Origin: Mycoplasmatota bacterium
GTDB lineage: Bacteria > Bacillota_I > Bacilli_A > Izemoplasmatales > Izemoplasmataceae
Assembly: GCA_022712785.1 (NCBI GenBank)
Contig: JAFLJX010000136.1
Coordinates: 1 to 5,737, forward strand
Length of the DNA: 5,737 bases
Direction: 5' to 3'
Of the stretch, positions 1 through 5,614 are shown piece after piece. The notes below the pieces were generated by a model. The model was not told the DNA's origin. It worked only from the letters and a program-made list of their open reading frames with translations, and ran no database searches. Within the stretch, counting starts at the first letter, position 1; every line of letters begins with the position of its first letter. The position numbers and the translations under genes are program-made.

Positions 1-218
1 GCAAAAGCAACACAATCTACTGGTGTTCCTTCAATACTGTAATTATAATCGTCTATTTTTTCATAGTTAAACCCACCTATTGTTAGTGACATACCTTTAG
101 CACTTTGTTCGACTTTTGGAGCTACAGTATAGACTGTACCGAATTTGCTCAATATATTTTTCGCATACTTTAATTTTGATGATTCAATTCCATCATCATT
201 TGTTAAAACTATTAACAT
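1..218 (-). CDS. surE: 5'/3'-nucleotidase SurE, N-terminal part (runs off left edge)
   Basis: SurE is a cytosolic, divalent-metal-dependent phosphatase that removes phosphate from nucleoside monophosphates. Only the first 72 residues are in the window; the family is usually about 250 residues, so the rest lies beyond position 1. Seen directly: the N-terminal signature LTNDDGI with the metal-binding pair D8-D9, then VAPKVEQSAKGMSLT, where S39 lines up with the conserved metal-loop serine of the family, and GTPVDCV near residues 64-70, also a SurE hallmark. The fourth usual metal ligand, an asparagine near residue 92, would be outside the window. The ATG at 216-218 is preceded by AAGGAG (226-231) at a 7-base gap, which fixes the start. 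It has its own upstream region and is separated by a terminator from the symporter gene upstream of it, so it is probably a separate transcription unit. Confidence 0.93.
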   Translation of the reverse strand, partial: MLIVLTNDDGIESSKLKYAKNILSKFGTVYTVAPKVEQSAKGMSLTIGGFNYEKIDDYNYSIEGTPVDCVAF

Positions 219-265
219 AGTATCACTCCTTGGTTATTGTTTTCTCAATTATTATATCTTTCTAT

Positions 266-274
266 ATTCTAACA
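266..274 (-). promoter_or_regulatory. possible extended -10 promoter for surE
   Basis: Read on the minus strand this is TG-T-TAGAAT, an extended -10 element about 50 bases upstream of the surE start. No good -35 box sits at the normal distance, as the upstream stretch is an A run. A second candidate, TATAAT on the minus strand at about 252-257, is nearer the gene but also lacks a convincing -35 and has no TG extension. A promoter is expected here because a terminator closes the previous unit; which box is used is uncertain. Confidence 0.25.
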
Positions 275-300
275 TATAACATTAAGATTTTTTTAACTAT

Positions 301-325
301 TGTAAATACTTTCGAGTATTTCACA
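301..325. repeat. hairpin with TTCG loop upstream of surE
   Basis: AAATACT (304-310) and AGTATTT (315-321) are perfect inverted repeats around a TTCG loop. Allowing a single-base bulge at 322, the stem extends by TGT (301-303) with ACA (323-325), giving ten pairs. Neither strand has a T run directly after the stem, so it is not a standard intrinsic terminator. It lies between the symporter terminator and the surE start, about 30 bases upstream of the possible surE -10 box. It could be an operator or a transcript-end structure; its function is unknown. Confidence 0.4.
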
Positions 326-441
326 CTACTATTTTCAGCAATACCAAAAAAGATACAATTTTTATCATCTCTTTTTTATTTTAATTGATTCTATTCTCTT
401 TGCTTGTACAAACAGTGATTTATCAATGATCTTTACTAAAT

Positions 442-478
442 AAAAAAATAAGCAGCTTATCTTTCGATAAACTACCTA
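442..478 (-). terminator. intrinsic terminator of the symporter operon
   Basis: On the minus strand a 13-pair stem (arms 466-478 and 449-461) closes on a GAAA tetraloop (462-465) and runs straight into an oligo-T tract (442-448). Several pairs are G-U wobbles that become A-C mismatches on the plus strand, so the structure forms only in minus-strand RNA. It starts 22 bases after the symporter stop codon, as expected for the end of that operon. Confidence 0.88.
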
Positions 479-500
479 TCAATTATTTATTTTATTTCAT

Positions 501-1868
501 TTATTTTTTTCGATTTATAAACAATACTATAAAAATTAGAATTGACATATATATTGCAGGAACTAAGAACACTAGAACATTGAATAAATTATTACTATTA
601 TCAATAGCTAATCCAGGAAACATTAACAGTGCAAATAGTGGTAAAGCCATTGAAATAGCAGTTCCACTTCCTAAAACCATTTCTTCAGCAACTGGAGAAG
701 TAAAATCTGAATCTACACCTTTTAATAATGCTAATCCCGTAGAAGCAGTACCCGTCAACATACCAAACAACCCTAGGAAATAGTGCAAATGGTATTTTTC
801 TGGATATATTTTTTTAACAAGAAAACCTACTAATAAGAATGTGAATGTTGCACCTACTAAAGCCATAATAATTACTAATAAATAATATGCTTTAATAGAC
901 TCTATCGTAATCGTCAATACAGCTGCTGCAATTAGGAAATTAAATGCAACAGAACTAATATTTGACAATATATAGTTATTTGTCATGAAATTAACATTTT
1001 TACCTTTTTTATCCAATGTAACAAGTAGTTTTTTAAACAATAAAGCATATATAATCCCAATTAAGAAGTTAAATCCATGAAAAACTCCTGCAAATGTTAC
1101 ACCAATATCTCCTAATTGAGGAAGTAACCAACCTTCTAACAGAACTAATGTTAAATATACTGAACCATATATAACAAAGATTATTGCAATTTGTGTCGTG
1201 AGTGCATCAAACACTCTTAGCTCATTTATTGACTCAAATTCAAACGTTTCTTTATTTGTAGAATTTTCTCTATGTATTTTGTCAATATTTAAATTATGTT
1301 TTCTCGAAAGAAAGTTCAATGTAACAACACCTAATACACCACCAACTAGGAAACCAACTGAAGCAATGGTCGCTCCAAGAGCAGCCCCATCAGTAAGAAC
1401 ACCAATTCCATCTGCATATCCCTGCCCAATACTTGTGGCTAACCCTGGACCTTGTCCAAATCCTAATGGAAGTAATAATCCTGCACCTAAGAATATATCC
1501 TTAAAGAATAATGCTACAATACCAGTCCCAATAATTGCTTGTAATAAATAAACAATAACTATAATCATACCTGTAGACCAAATTTTCTTGGTTGTTTTAT
1601 TAGTATCTCTCTTAAGAGACATAGCTATAAATCCTATAGCAAGTGAATGATAGACTAATTCTTTTAATACTCCATCTCTTGAATATGGAATCAATCCTAG
1701 GAATCCTTCAGATAGAATTAAGCCAATAAACCCCGCTATTAAAGCTGTTGGTATAATGACTCTGTTTAAAAATGGAACCTTTTCTTTAACTATTTTACCA
1801 ACGAATAGTAAAACTCCAATTAGTATGAAAAAATTCATCATATCCCAATCTTTTACAACGCTAAACAT
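501..1868 (-). CDS. GltS-family sodium/glutamate symporter-like membrane protein
   Basis: A 455-residue polytopic inner-membrane protein with about ten to twelve hydrophobic segments. It resembles the longer Gram-positive branch of the sodium:glutamate symporter family rather than the roughly 400-residue E. coli GltS. Two glycine-rich stretches stand out: GFGQGPGLATSIG at residues 136-148 and GLFGMLTGTASTGLALLKG at 366-384. They sit one in each half, as expected for the paired re-entrant substrate and sodium loops of an inverted-repeat transporter. A charged cytosolic linker (about 188-220) separates the halves. Glutamate is the family substrate; the actual substrate here is not shown by sequence. 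The ATG at 1866-1868 has AAGGAGG (1876-1882) upstream, and that ribosome site overlaps the last codons and near-stop region of the acyltransferase gene. The gap between the two genes is only 2 bases, so they are co-transcribed and perhaps translationally coupled. A strong terminator follows. Confidence 0.82.
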   Translation of the reverse strand: MFSVVKDWDMMNFFILIGVLLFVGKIVKEKVPFLNRVIIPTALIAGFIGLILSEGFLGLIPYSRDGVLKELVYHSLAIGFIAMSLKRDTNKTTKKIWSTGMIIVIVYLLQAIIGTGIVALFFKDIFLGAGLLLPLGFGQGPGLATSIGQGYADGIGVLTDGAALGATIASVGFLVGGVLGVVTLNFLSRKHNLNIDKIHRENSTNKETFEFESINELRVFDALTTQIAIIFVIYGSVYLTLVLLEGWLLPQLGDIGVTFAGVFHGFNFLIGIIYALLFKKLLVTLDKKGKNVNFMTNNYILSNISSVAFNFLIAAAVLTITIESIKAYYLLVIIMALVGATFTFLLVGFLVKKIYPEKYHLHYFLGLFGMLTGTASTGLALLKGVDSDFTSPVAEEMVLGSGTAISMALPLFALLMFPGLAIDNSNNLFNVLVFLVPAIYMSILIFIVLFINRKK

Positions 1869-1870
1869 AT

Positions 1871-3007
1871 TTATTCCTCCTTATTAAACTTAGTTATGTC
1901 TAATAATAATTTTGGATGTTCACTTCTAAACATAAAAGTTTCATCTATATAATCAAAGGAGAAATCTTGTGCTTCAGAATAAACTTCTCCTATAATTCTA
2001 TTAATATCAAATACTTTACTTATTTTATCACTATTTATTAAAAATTGTCCATCACTATATTTTAACCTAGCTTTCCCCAAACTATATTTTTTAAACTTAA
2101 ATAAATCAAACTTGTATAGTTCAATATCAAAATGTAGTTCCAAATCAAGGTTATCTTTAAGTATTCTTTCTTGATAACTTCCCCACTCTACAAAATTGTC
2201 AAATTTTGTATTTTCAATGAAACCGAAATTGTTTATTTTACCAATTGTATCACAACTTTTGCAGCGAATACTATCACCATATGACTCAATTTGATTTATT
2301 GAATTACAGTTAGGACATCCATAAATAACCCTGTGAGATCCTAATAGACGATTTTTCCCAGGGTATTCAATTTGTTCTTTTTTATTCCATTCATAATCAT
2401 TCTGATAATATGAATCTATCATTTTTTTATAAATATCTTCAACAGACATTTCTTTAATTTCACTAGCGTTAAATAGTTGAAAAGTTTCCAATTCTATGAA
2501 TGCTCTGTTTATACGTTTATCTCTCCAACGTGGCTTAGCAAAGTAGCCACCTTTGGTCTTAACACATAGTACATCTATTTTTTGATACTTTATCAATTTA
2601 GCTGTTGAATATACTGATTCTATTGTATCACCATGATATGTTGCATTTCCCTCTGGATATATAGCTACTGGTCTACCATTCTTGATATGTTTTTTAATAT
2701 CTCTTATTGTCTGGATATCCGATTGTCCTTTTCTTTTAACTATTGAATCACTAAGCTTTGTTACAACAATTTTCTGTAGTCTATTTGTATACACAAATGA
2801 GTTAACAACAGGTACAGCATAACCTTTTATGGCAAAATTACTAAAAAAGGCATCAAGTAATAATACATGGTTACCTACCAAGAAATATGGATTGCCTTTC
2901 TTAATATTGATATCCCCAAACACGTATTTTACTTTAAATACCCTTAACAAATATACTTTTATTATTACTTTAACAATCAATGAAATTGAGTATTTCAATC
3001 TATTCAT
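1871..3007 (-). CDS. PlsC-type acyltransferase with C-terminal zinc ribbon
   Basis: A 378-residue protein of the glycerolphosphate/lysophosphatidate acyltransferase superfamily, which transfers acyl groups during phospholipid synthesis at the membrane face. Seen directly: a hydrophobic N-terminal helix (about 6-25), the catalytic NHxxxxD motif (N46, H47, D52), the acceptor-binding YPEG motif (117-120), and VKTKGGYFAKPRW (149-161) where the later conserved block falls. After about residue 200 it departs from ordinary PlsC, which is usually 200-250 residues. A CPNC...CKSC zinc ribbon (C231, C234, C249, C252) is followed by roughly 125 residues of unrecognised, mostly strand-like sequence. I chose the ATG at 3005-3007; a GTG at 3014-3016 is in frame but lies inside the ribosome site AGGTGA. 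The gene lies 50 bases after the hypothetical gene and 2 bases before the symporter. The acyl acceptor is unknown; a true PlsC role is possible but not shown. Confidence 0.82.
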   Translation of the reverse strand: MNRLKYSISLIVKVIIKVYLLRVFKVKYVFGDINIKKGNPYFLVGNHVLLLDAFFSNFAIKGYAVPVVNSFVYTNRLQKIVVTKLSDSIVKRKGQSDIQTIRDIKKHIKNGRPVAIYPEGNATYHGDTIESVYSTAKLIKYQKIDVLCVKTKGGYFAKPRWRDKRINRAFIELETFQLFNASEIKEMSVEDIYKKMIDSYYQNDYEWNKKEQIEYPGKNRLLGSHRVIYGCPNCNSINQIESYGDSIRCKSCDTIGKINNFGFIENTKFDNFVEWGSYQERILKDNLDLELHFDIELYKFDLFKFKKYSLGKARLKYSDGQFLINSDKISKVFDINRIIGEVYSEAQDFSFDYIDETFMFRSEHPKLLLDITKFNKEE

Positions 3008-3012
3008 GAATA

Positions 3013-3018
3013 TCACCT
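3013..3018 (-). promoter_or_regulatory. ribosome binding site deciding the acyltransferase start
   Basis: AGGTGA on the minus strand, 5 bases before the ATG at 3007. It contains the alternative in-frame GTG start, which is therefore unlikely to be used. Confidence 0.7.
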
Positions 3019-3057
3019 ATTTAAAAGTATAACATAATTATTACTTCATTAGTATTC

Positions 3058-3702
3058 TTAATCAATTTCCCTCTGTCTTTCTATAACAAATTCTATTAGG
3101 TATTTCACAAGAAAATCAACTTGATTATTATTGAAATCATAATGAGCTTTATCCAATACTTTATTATCATACTCATATAAACTTATAAATGCAAATGTTA
3201 ACACCTTTATATCAGACTCTATGTAGTTTTCTATTAGTTCTTTATATATCAGGAGTTCTACTTTCTTTTTATTCCAAGTTGTTTTTATTTTTGTATAATT
3301 ATTAACCATTCGAAATTCAACTAATAAAATTATATTTTTATATCTAATGACAAAGTCAACCCTCATCTTCTTAGACATTTTTATCATATATTCACAATAT
3401 AACTTTATTTCATTAAATTCATTTTTTTCTATACTATAACTCAGTTTATCAAGAACTCTTTTCATTATAACAAAACTATCTAACCATGACACAATCTCGC
3501 TTACTGATACACTTTTTCTAAACATTTTTTTACTGTTAAATTTATTTCTCAAATAGTTTGTATACCCTTTGTTTCTGATACTTTCTCCCCTCTGATTCAT
3601 TGTTCCTTTCCCTATTTTCCAATCATTGTATATATTAAGCTTTTCAATAAATTTTAAAAAGTCTGTAGGCTTACGAAAGTAAAATAAACTATCATTAATC
3701 AT
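3058..3702 (-). CDS. hypothetical protein with weak PD-(D/E)XK nuclease-like motif
   Basis: I do not recognise this 214-residue protein. It has no signal peptide or membrane helix and is rich in Lys, Asn, Ile and Tyr. Residues 112-131 read KMRVDFVIRYKNIILLVEFR: a basic strand with D116, a turn, then a hydrophobic strand ending E129-F-R131. After it come a lysine-rich patch (K138-K147) and a helix with E149 and Y153. This is the arrangement of a PD-(D/E)XK nuclease core (D, then E-x-K, then a Q/E-xxx-Y helix), but the usual lysine is arginine, so it may be inactive or not a nuclease. That reading is inference. The ATG at 3700-3702 has a strong GAGGTGA site (3707-3713). It lies just downstream of the mscL terminator, so it begins a new unit; I found no convincing promoter in 3703-3774. 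The acyltransferase and symporter genes follow in the same direction. Confidence 0.75.
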   Translation of the reverse strand: MINDSLFYFRKPTDFLKFIEKLNIYNDWKIGKGTMNQRGESIRNKGYTNYLRNKFNSKKMFRKSVSVSEIVSWLDSFVIMKRVLDKLSYSIEKNEFNEIKLYCEYMIKMSKKMRVDFVIRYKNIILLVEFRMVNNYTKIKTTWNKKKVELLIYKELIENYIESDIKVLTFAFISLYEYDNKVLDKAHYDFNNNQVDFLVKYLIEFVIERQREID

Positions 3703-3774
3703 TGTATCACCTCAAATAATAATACTATTAATATATTGATTTATCTTTTTACAATAATATTTTAAAAGGGAATA

Positions 3775-3805
3775 GCAATAAAAAAGACCGAATAAACGGC
3801 CTCTT
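3775..3805 (-). terminator. intrinsic terminator of mscL
   Basis: On the minus strand a 9-pair stem (arms 3797-3805 and 3782-3790, two G-U wobbles) closes on a six-base loop (3791-3796). The 3' arm ends in a T-rich stretch that continues as TATTGC. It starts about 50 bases after the mscL stop. The wobbles break pairing on the plus strand, giving direction. Its core is nearly identical to the terminator of the tRNA cluster (5292-5319). Confidence 0.8.
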
Positions 3806-3853
3806 AATAATCTAATACTATATTTTTGATATTTGCTCAATTACATAAAGTTA

Positions 3854-4270
3854 CTATTTTTCAAGTATTGATTTAATATCTGTTAGTAACTCTTCAACAG
3901 TTGGTTTAGCTTCCGCAATCACTTCCTCAATCACTTCTACTTTTTTTCTTCGTTCTTGAAGTCTATTGAAGACATATACTATAGTGAATATTGCGAATGC
4001 AATTATGATAAAATCAACTATATCTTGCAAAAAGACACCCCAGTAAATTGCATTTTCAACGATACCGTCTGCATCATTTGCTTCAGTAATAACATATTTA
4101 TAGTTGTCAAATCCTTCTTCACCAAGTAATATACTTAGCGCTGGCATAATAACATTTTTAACTAGACTTGAAATTAGAGCTTTAAATGCTCCACCTATAA
4201 TAAATGCAACTGCTAAATCAAAAATATTACCTTTTGTAATAAATTCTTTAAATTCTTTTAAAAATTTCAT
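3854..4270 (-). CDS. mscL: large-conductance mechanosensitive channel MscL
   Basis: MscL is a homopentameric inner-membrane channel that opens under membrane tension and releases solutes after a sudden drop in osmolarity. The 138-residue length is typical (E. coli 136). Seen in order: the amphipathic N-terminal helix (residues 1-12), the first pore-lining membrane helix (about 16-44) with the family pattern GNIFDLAVAFIIGGAFKALI and then IMPALSILLG, a periplasmic loop (about 51-75), the second membrane helix (about 76-102), a basic cluster RLQERRKK (103-110), and the C-terminal cytoplasmic bundle helix ending LLTDIKSILEK. The ATG at 4268-4270 has AAAGGAG (4280-4286) upstream with a 9-base gap. 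A consensus promoter upstream and a terminator downstream make it a single-gene unit. It stops with TAG, unlike the TAA of its neighbours. Confidence 0.97.
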   Translation of the reverse strand: MKFLKEFKEFITKGNIFDLAVAFIIGGAFKALISSLVKNVIMPALSILLGEEGFDNYKYVITEANDADGIVENAIYWGVFLQDIVDFIIIAFAIFTIVYVFNRLQERRKKVEVIEEVIAEAKPTVEELLTDIKSILEK

Positions 4271-4311
4271 TATACAAATCTCCTTTCCAAAAAGATTATT
4301 TTTATATTTGA

Positions 4312-4339
4312 ATTATATCATATAAGTTTTTAATATCAA
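4312..4339 (-). promoter_or_regulatory. sigma-A type promoter of mscL
   Basis: On the minus strand TTGATA (4334-4339) and a perfect TATAAT (4312-4317) are separated by 16 bases, with a TG extension one base before the -10 box (4319-4320). The expected start of transcription is near 4304, giving a leader of about 34 bases that includes the mscL ribosome site. This is the best promoter in the window. Confidence 0.72.
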
Positions 4340-4345
4340 AAGTCT

Positions 4346-4376
4346 AAAAACTATATTTTAAAATATTCGTAGTTTT
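4346..4376 (-). terminator. probable intrinsic terminator of the flavodoxin gene
   Basis: On the minus strand AAAACTA (4370-4376) pairs with TAGTTTT (4347-4353). Inside is a shorter AT stem around a TTAA loop with a small bulge on one side. The 3' arm ends in five T residues (4346-4350). It falls between the flavodoxin gene and the mscL promoter, where a terminator is expected. The stem is almost all A-T, so it may be weak. Confidence 0.42.
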
Positions 4377-4397
4377 GATTTTATTACAAATATATTT

Positions 4398-4424
4398 GAA
4401 TGAGAAAAGAAGTCTCCTGCATTC
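4398..4424 (-). repeat. hairpin just after the flavodoxin gene, no T tract
   Basis: On the minus strand GAATG-AGGAGA (4413-4424, with a bulged C at 4419) pairs with TTTTCT-CATTC (4398-4408) around a CTTC loop, giving eleven pairs including wobbles. No T run follows, so it is not a standard terminator. It starts about 20 bases after the flavodoxin stop and precedes the AT-rich terminator. It could protect the 3' end of the transcript. One arm contains AGGAGA, which resembles a ribosome site, but no convincing gene follows. Confidence 0.4.
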
Positions 4425-4444
4425 ACCATTATTTATGATACTAT

Positions 4445-4900
4445 TTATTTGAAATCTATCAATTCATCTAGTATATTTGGATAAAACTCTTCAGTATTTT
4501 CTGTAACATTGATTCTCTTTTTTAATTTTCTTTTATCAAAAAAATTCAATTCTTCAAGTTTTACACTGCCTCCAGGAAGAACTATTTTTGCATGATAAAA
4601 AATTTCAGGTTCCAAACTTTTTTGCAATGCATTTAAATAGTCATTTTTATCTAGAGCTGAACAAAAGATACCTAGTTCCTTTTTTAAAAGTATTTTTCTA
4701 TGTGTTTTAAGAAAATCAACTGCTTTTCTACTTATTTCTCCCATATATATATACGAGCCTAGCAAAATCTTATCAAATTCTAAGATGTCAAAAATTTCAC
4801 TTAATTCGTAAATACAAGATTCAGATAATTTATCATTAAGATATCTAGCACATTTTTTAGTAAATCCATGCTTTGTATCATACAAAATTAATACTTTCAT
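4445..4900 (-). CDS. flavodoxin-domain protein (HemG/Flavodoxin_5-like)
   Basis: A 151-residue soluble protein with the layout of a short FMN-binding flavodoxin domain. Seen directly: MKVLILYDTKHGFTKKCA at the N terminus, where strand 1 leads into the phosphate-binding loop T9-K-H-G-F-T14. Then comes FDKILLGSYIYMGEISRKAVDFL (42-64), the strand-4 loop that stacks on the flavin, then LGIFCSAL (76-83), and a C-terminal GGSVKLEELNFFDKRKLKK block (110-128). The pattern resembles the HemG-like group (menaquinone-dependent protoporphyrinogen oxidases and relatives). No heme gene is nearby, so that enzyme activity is not claimed; an electron-transfer or quinone-linked role is the general inference. 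I chose the ATG at 4898-4900 because GGGAG (4909-4913) lies 8 bases upstream; an earlier in-frame ATG at 4915 overlaps that site. TATAAT on the minus strand at 4922-4927 could be a -10 box, but with no clear -35 box. Confidence 0.8.
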   Translation of the reverse strand: MKVLILYDTKHGFTKKCARYLNDKLSESCIYELSEIFDILEFDKILLGSYIYMGEISRKAVDFLKTHRKILLKKELGIFCSALDKNDYLNALQKSLEPEIFYHAKIVLPGGSVKLEELNFFDKRKLKKRINVTENTEEFYPNILDELIDFK

Positions 4901-4908
4901 ATAATCAA

Positions 4909-4913
4909 CTCCC
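4909..4913 (-). promoter_or_regulatory. ribosome binding site deciding the flavodoxin start
   Basis: GGGAG on the minus strand, 8 bases before the ATG at 4900. The upstream ATG at 4913-4915 overlaps it and has no ribosome site of its own within the normal distance, so the five-residue N-terminal extension is unlikely. Confidence 0.6.
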
Positions 4914-4954
4914 ATTTTATTATTATAAACTTTTTTTACATAAAAATCTACTTG

Positions 4955-5233
4955 TTAGATCTAATTTCTATTGTACTAAATATCGGATAAAAAATTAATA
5001 TCCAGTTGACAGTTGATAATGTAGAAACAATATGCTTTAGATTAAAGAATTAAATAAATCATAGTTTATCGAATAGCCCACACAAGTGGAGACATACTTT
5101 TGCTACAAAGTTTCAGAAAAAGAATAAGGATCTACCAGTTCTATTAGAATTGTTAGGACATAGAAATATAACAACAACTAAAAGGTATTTACATCTTGAT
5201 AAAGAATATTTACATAAATTATATTTTAAATAG
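4955..5233 (+). pseudogene. tyrosine recombinase/integrase remnant (C-terminal end)
   Basis: Tyrosine recombinases cut and rejoin DNA to integrate or excise mobile elements. The frame from 5054 to the TAG at 5231-5233 reads as the last 59 residues of one. It includes PHKWRHTFAT (the HxxR box; H at 5081-5083, R at 5090-5092), LLELLGHRNITTTKRY (the second histidine box at 5159-5161 and the nucleophile tyrosine at 5186-5188), and a typical helical tail. The same frame continues upstream across a TAA (5051-5053) as LTVDNVETICFRLKN, which fits the helix before the HxxR box. Across a second TAA (4988-4990) it reads LDLISIVLNIG, resembling the stretch before the catalytic arginine of box I (LNTGLR). 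Only about 30 codons separate that piece from HxxR, far fewer than usual, which implies an internal deletion. No start codon or ribosome site is present. It is not functional as it stands. The part after 5054 is secure; the box I reading is tentative. Confidence 0.82.
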
Positions 5234-5291
5234 TATAAGAGCAATGGACGTTTCAAGAGACATGGACTGCACTTGATTTTCACAAAAAAAC
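5234..5291. other. short gene-free stretch between integrase remnant and tRNA terminator
   Basis: I find no gene here. It contains ATGGAC twice (5244-5249 and 5262-5267), and an 11-base match, in inverted orientation, to the D-arm/anticodon-stem segment of the neighbouring tRNA-Phe (5238-5248 versus 5379-5389). It is probably further debris from the decayed element. Confidence 0.4.
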
Positions 5292-5319
5292 GCAAATAAA
5301 AAAACCGAATAAACGGCTT
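5292..5319 (-). terminator. intrinsic terminator of the tRNA cluster
   Basis: On the minus strand AAGCCG (5314-5319) pairs with CGGTTT (5302-5307) around the loop TTTATT, followed by a T-rich tract to about 5297. It lies 14 bases after the CCA end of tRNA-Phe, closing the cluster. The 14 bases at 5304-5317 are identical to 3787-3800 in the mscL terminator. Confidence 0.8.
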
Positions 5320-5333
5320 GGTTAAAATGTTAA

Positions 5334-5409
5334 TGGTGGCTCGGGACGGAATTGAACCGCCGACACATGGATTTTCAATCCATTGCTCTACCGACTGAGC
5401 TACCGAGCC
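5334..5409 (-). tRNA. tRNA-Phe (anticodon GAA)
   Basis: A 76-base cloverleaf with encoded CCA (5334-5336). The acceptor stem GGCTCGG/CCGAGCC is perfect. The anticodon stem ATGGA/TCCAT holds the loop TTGAAAA with anticodon GAA at 5374-5376. The T arm has GGTTCAATTCC. It is the last tRNA of the cluster, 4 bases after tRNA-Asp. Confidence 0.97.
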
Positions 5410-5413
5410 TAAA

Positions 5414-5489
5414 TGGCGGTCCCGACGAGAATCGAACTCGCGATCTCCTGAGTGACAGTCAGGCATGTTAACCGCTACACCACGGGACC
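5414..5489 (-). tRNA. tRNA-Asp (anticodon GTC)
   Basis: A 76-base cloverleaf with encoded CCA (5414-5416) and discriminator G. The acceptor stem is GGTCCCG/CGGGACC, and the anticodon stem CCTGA/TCAGG holds GTC at 5454-5456. Only 3 bases separate it from the initiator tRNA, so the transcript must be processed. Confidence 0.97.
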
Positions 5490-5492
5490 ATT

Positions 5493-5569
<77 letters not shown>

Positions 5570-5614
5570 ATATTAATGAGCAAAATACGCTCTATGTGAT
5601 TGTCAAAAAAGTAA

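Noticed and set aside
346..377. A-run and T-run inverted repeat with a GATA/TATC centre in the surE upstream region
   Set aside because: It could be a weak terminator in either direction, but the stem is nearly all A-T with a large loop or bulge, and the stronger hairpin at 442-478 already serves the symporter operon.
580..783. Plus-strand open frame inside the symporter gene
   Set aside because: Antisense shadow of a well-supported coding region; no ribosome site and a low-complexity product.
1198..1551. 117-codon plus-strand open frame inside the symporter gene
   Set aside because: Antisense shadow, proline-rich product caused by the glycine-rich symporter codons on the other strand.
2829..3032. 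Plus-strand open frame over the acyltransferase start
   Set aside because: Antisense to a gene with clear motifs; no ribosome site.
3703..3774. Possible promoter for the hypothetical gene (TTGTAA with AT-rich boxes downstream on the minus strand)
   Set aside because: No -10 box of reasonable quality at the right distance; a promoter is expected here but I cannot place it.
4104..4325. Plus-strand open frame over mscL
   Set aside because: Antisense shadow of an unmistakable MscL gene and its promoter.
4362..4433. 23-codon minus-strand frame after the flavodoxin gene
   Set aside because: No ribosome site before its ATG, and its sequence is explained by the hairpin and terminator structures.
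5006..5036. Consensus TTGACA on the plus strand with a TATGCT about 19 bases on
   Set aside because: Spacing and -10 box are poor, and it falls inside the integrase remnant reading frame, where it is explained as decayed coding sequence.
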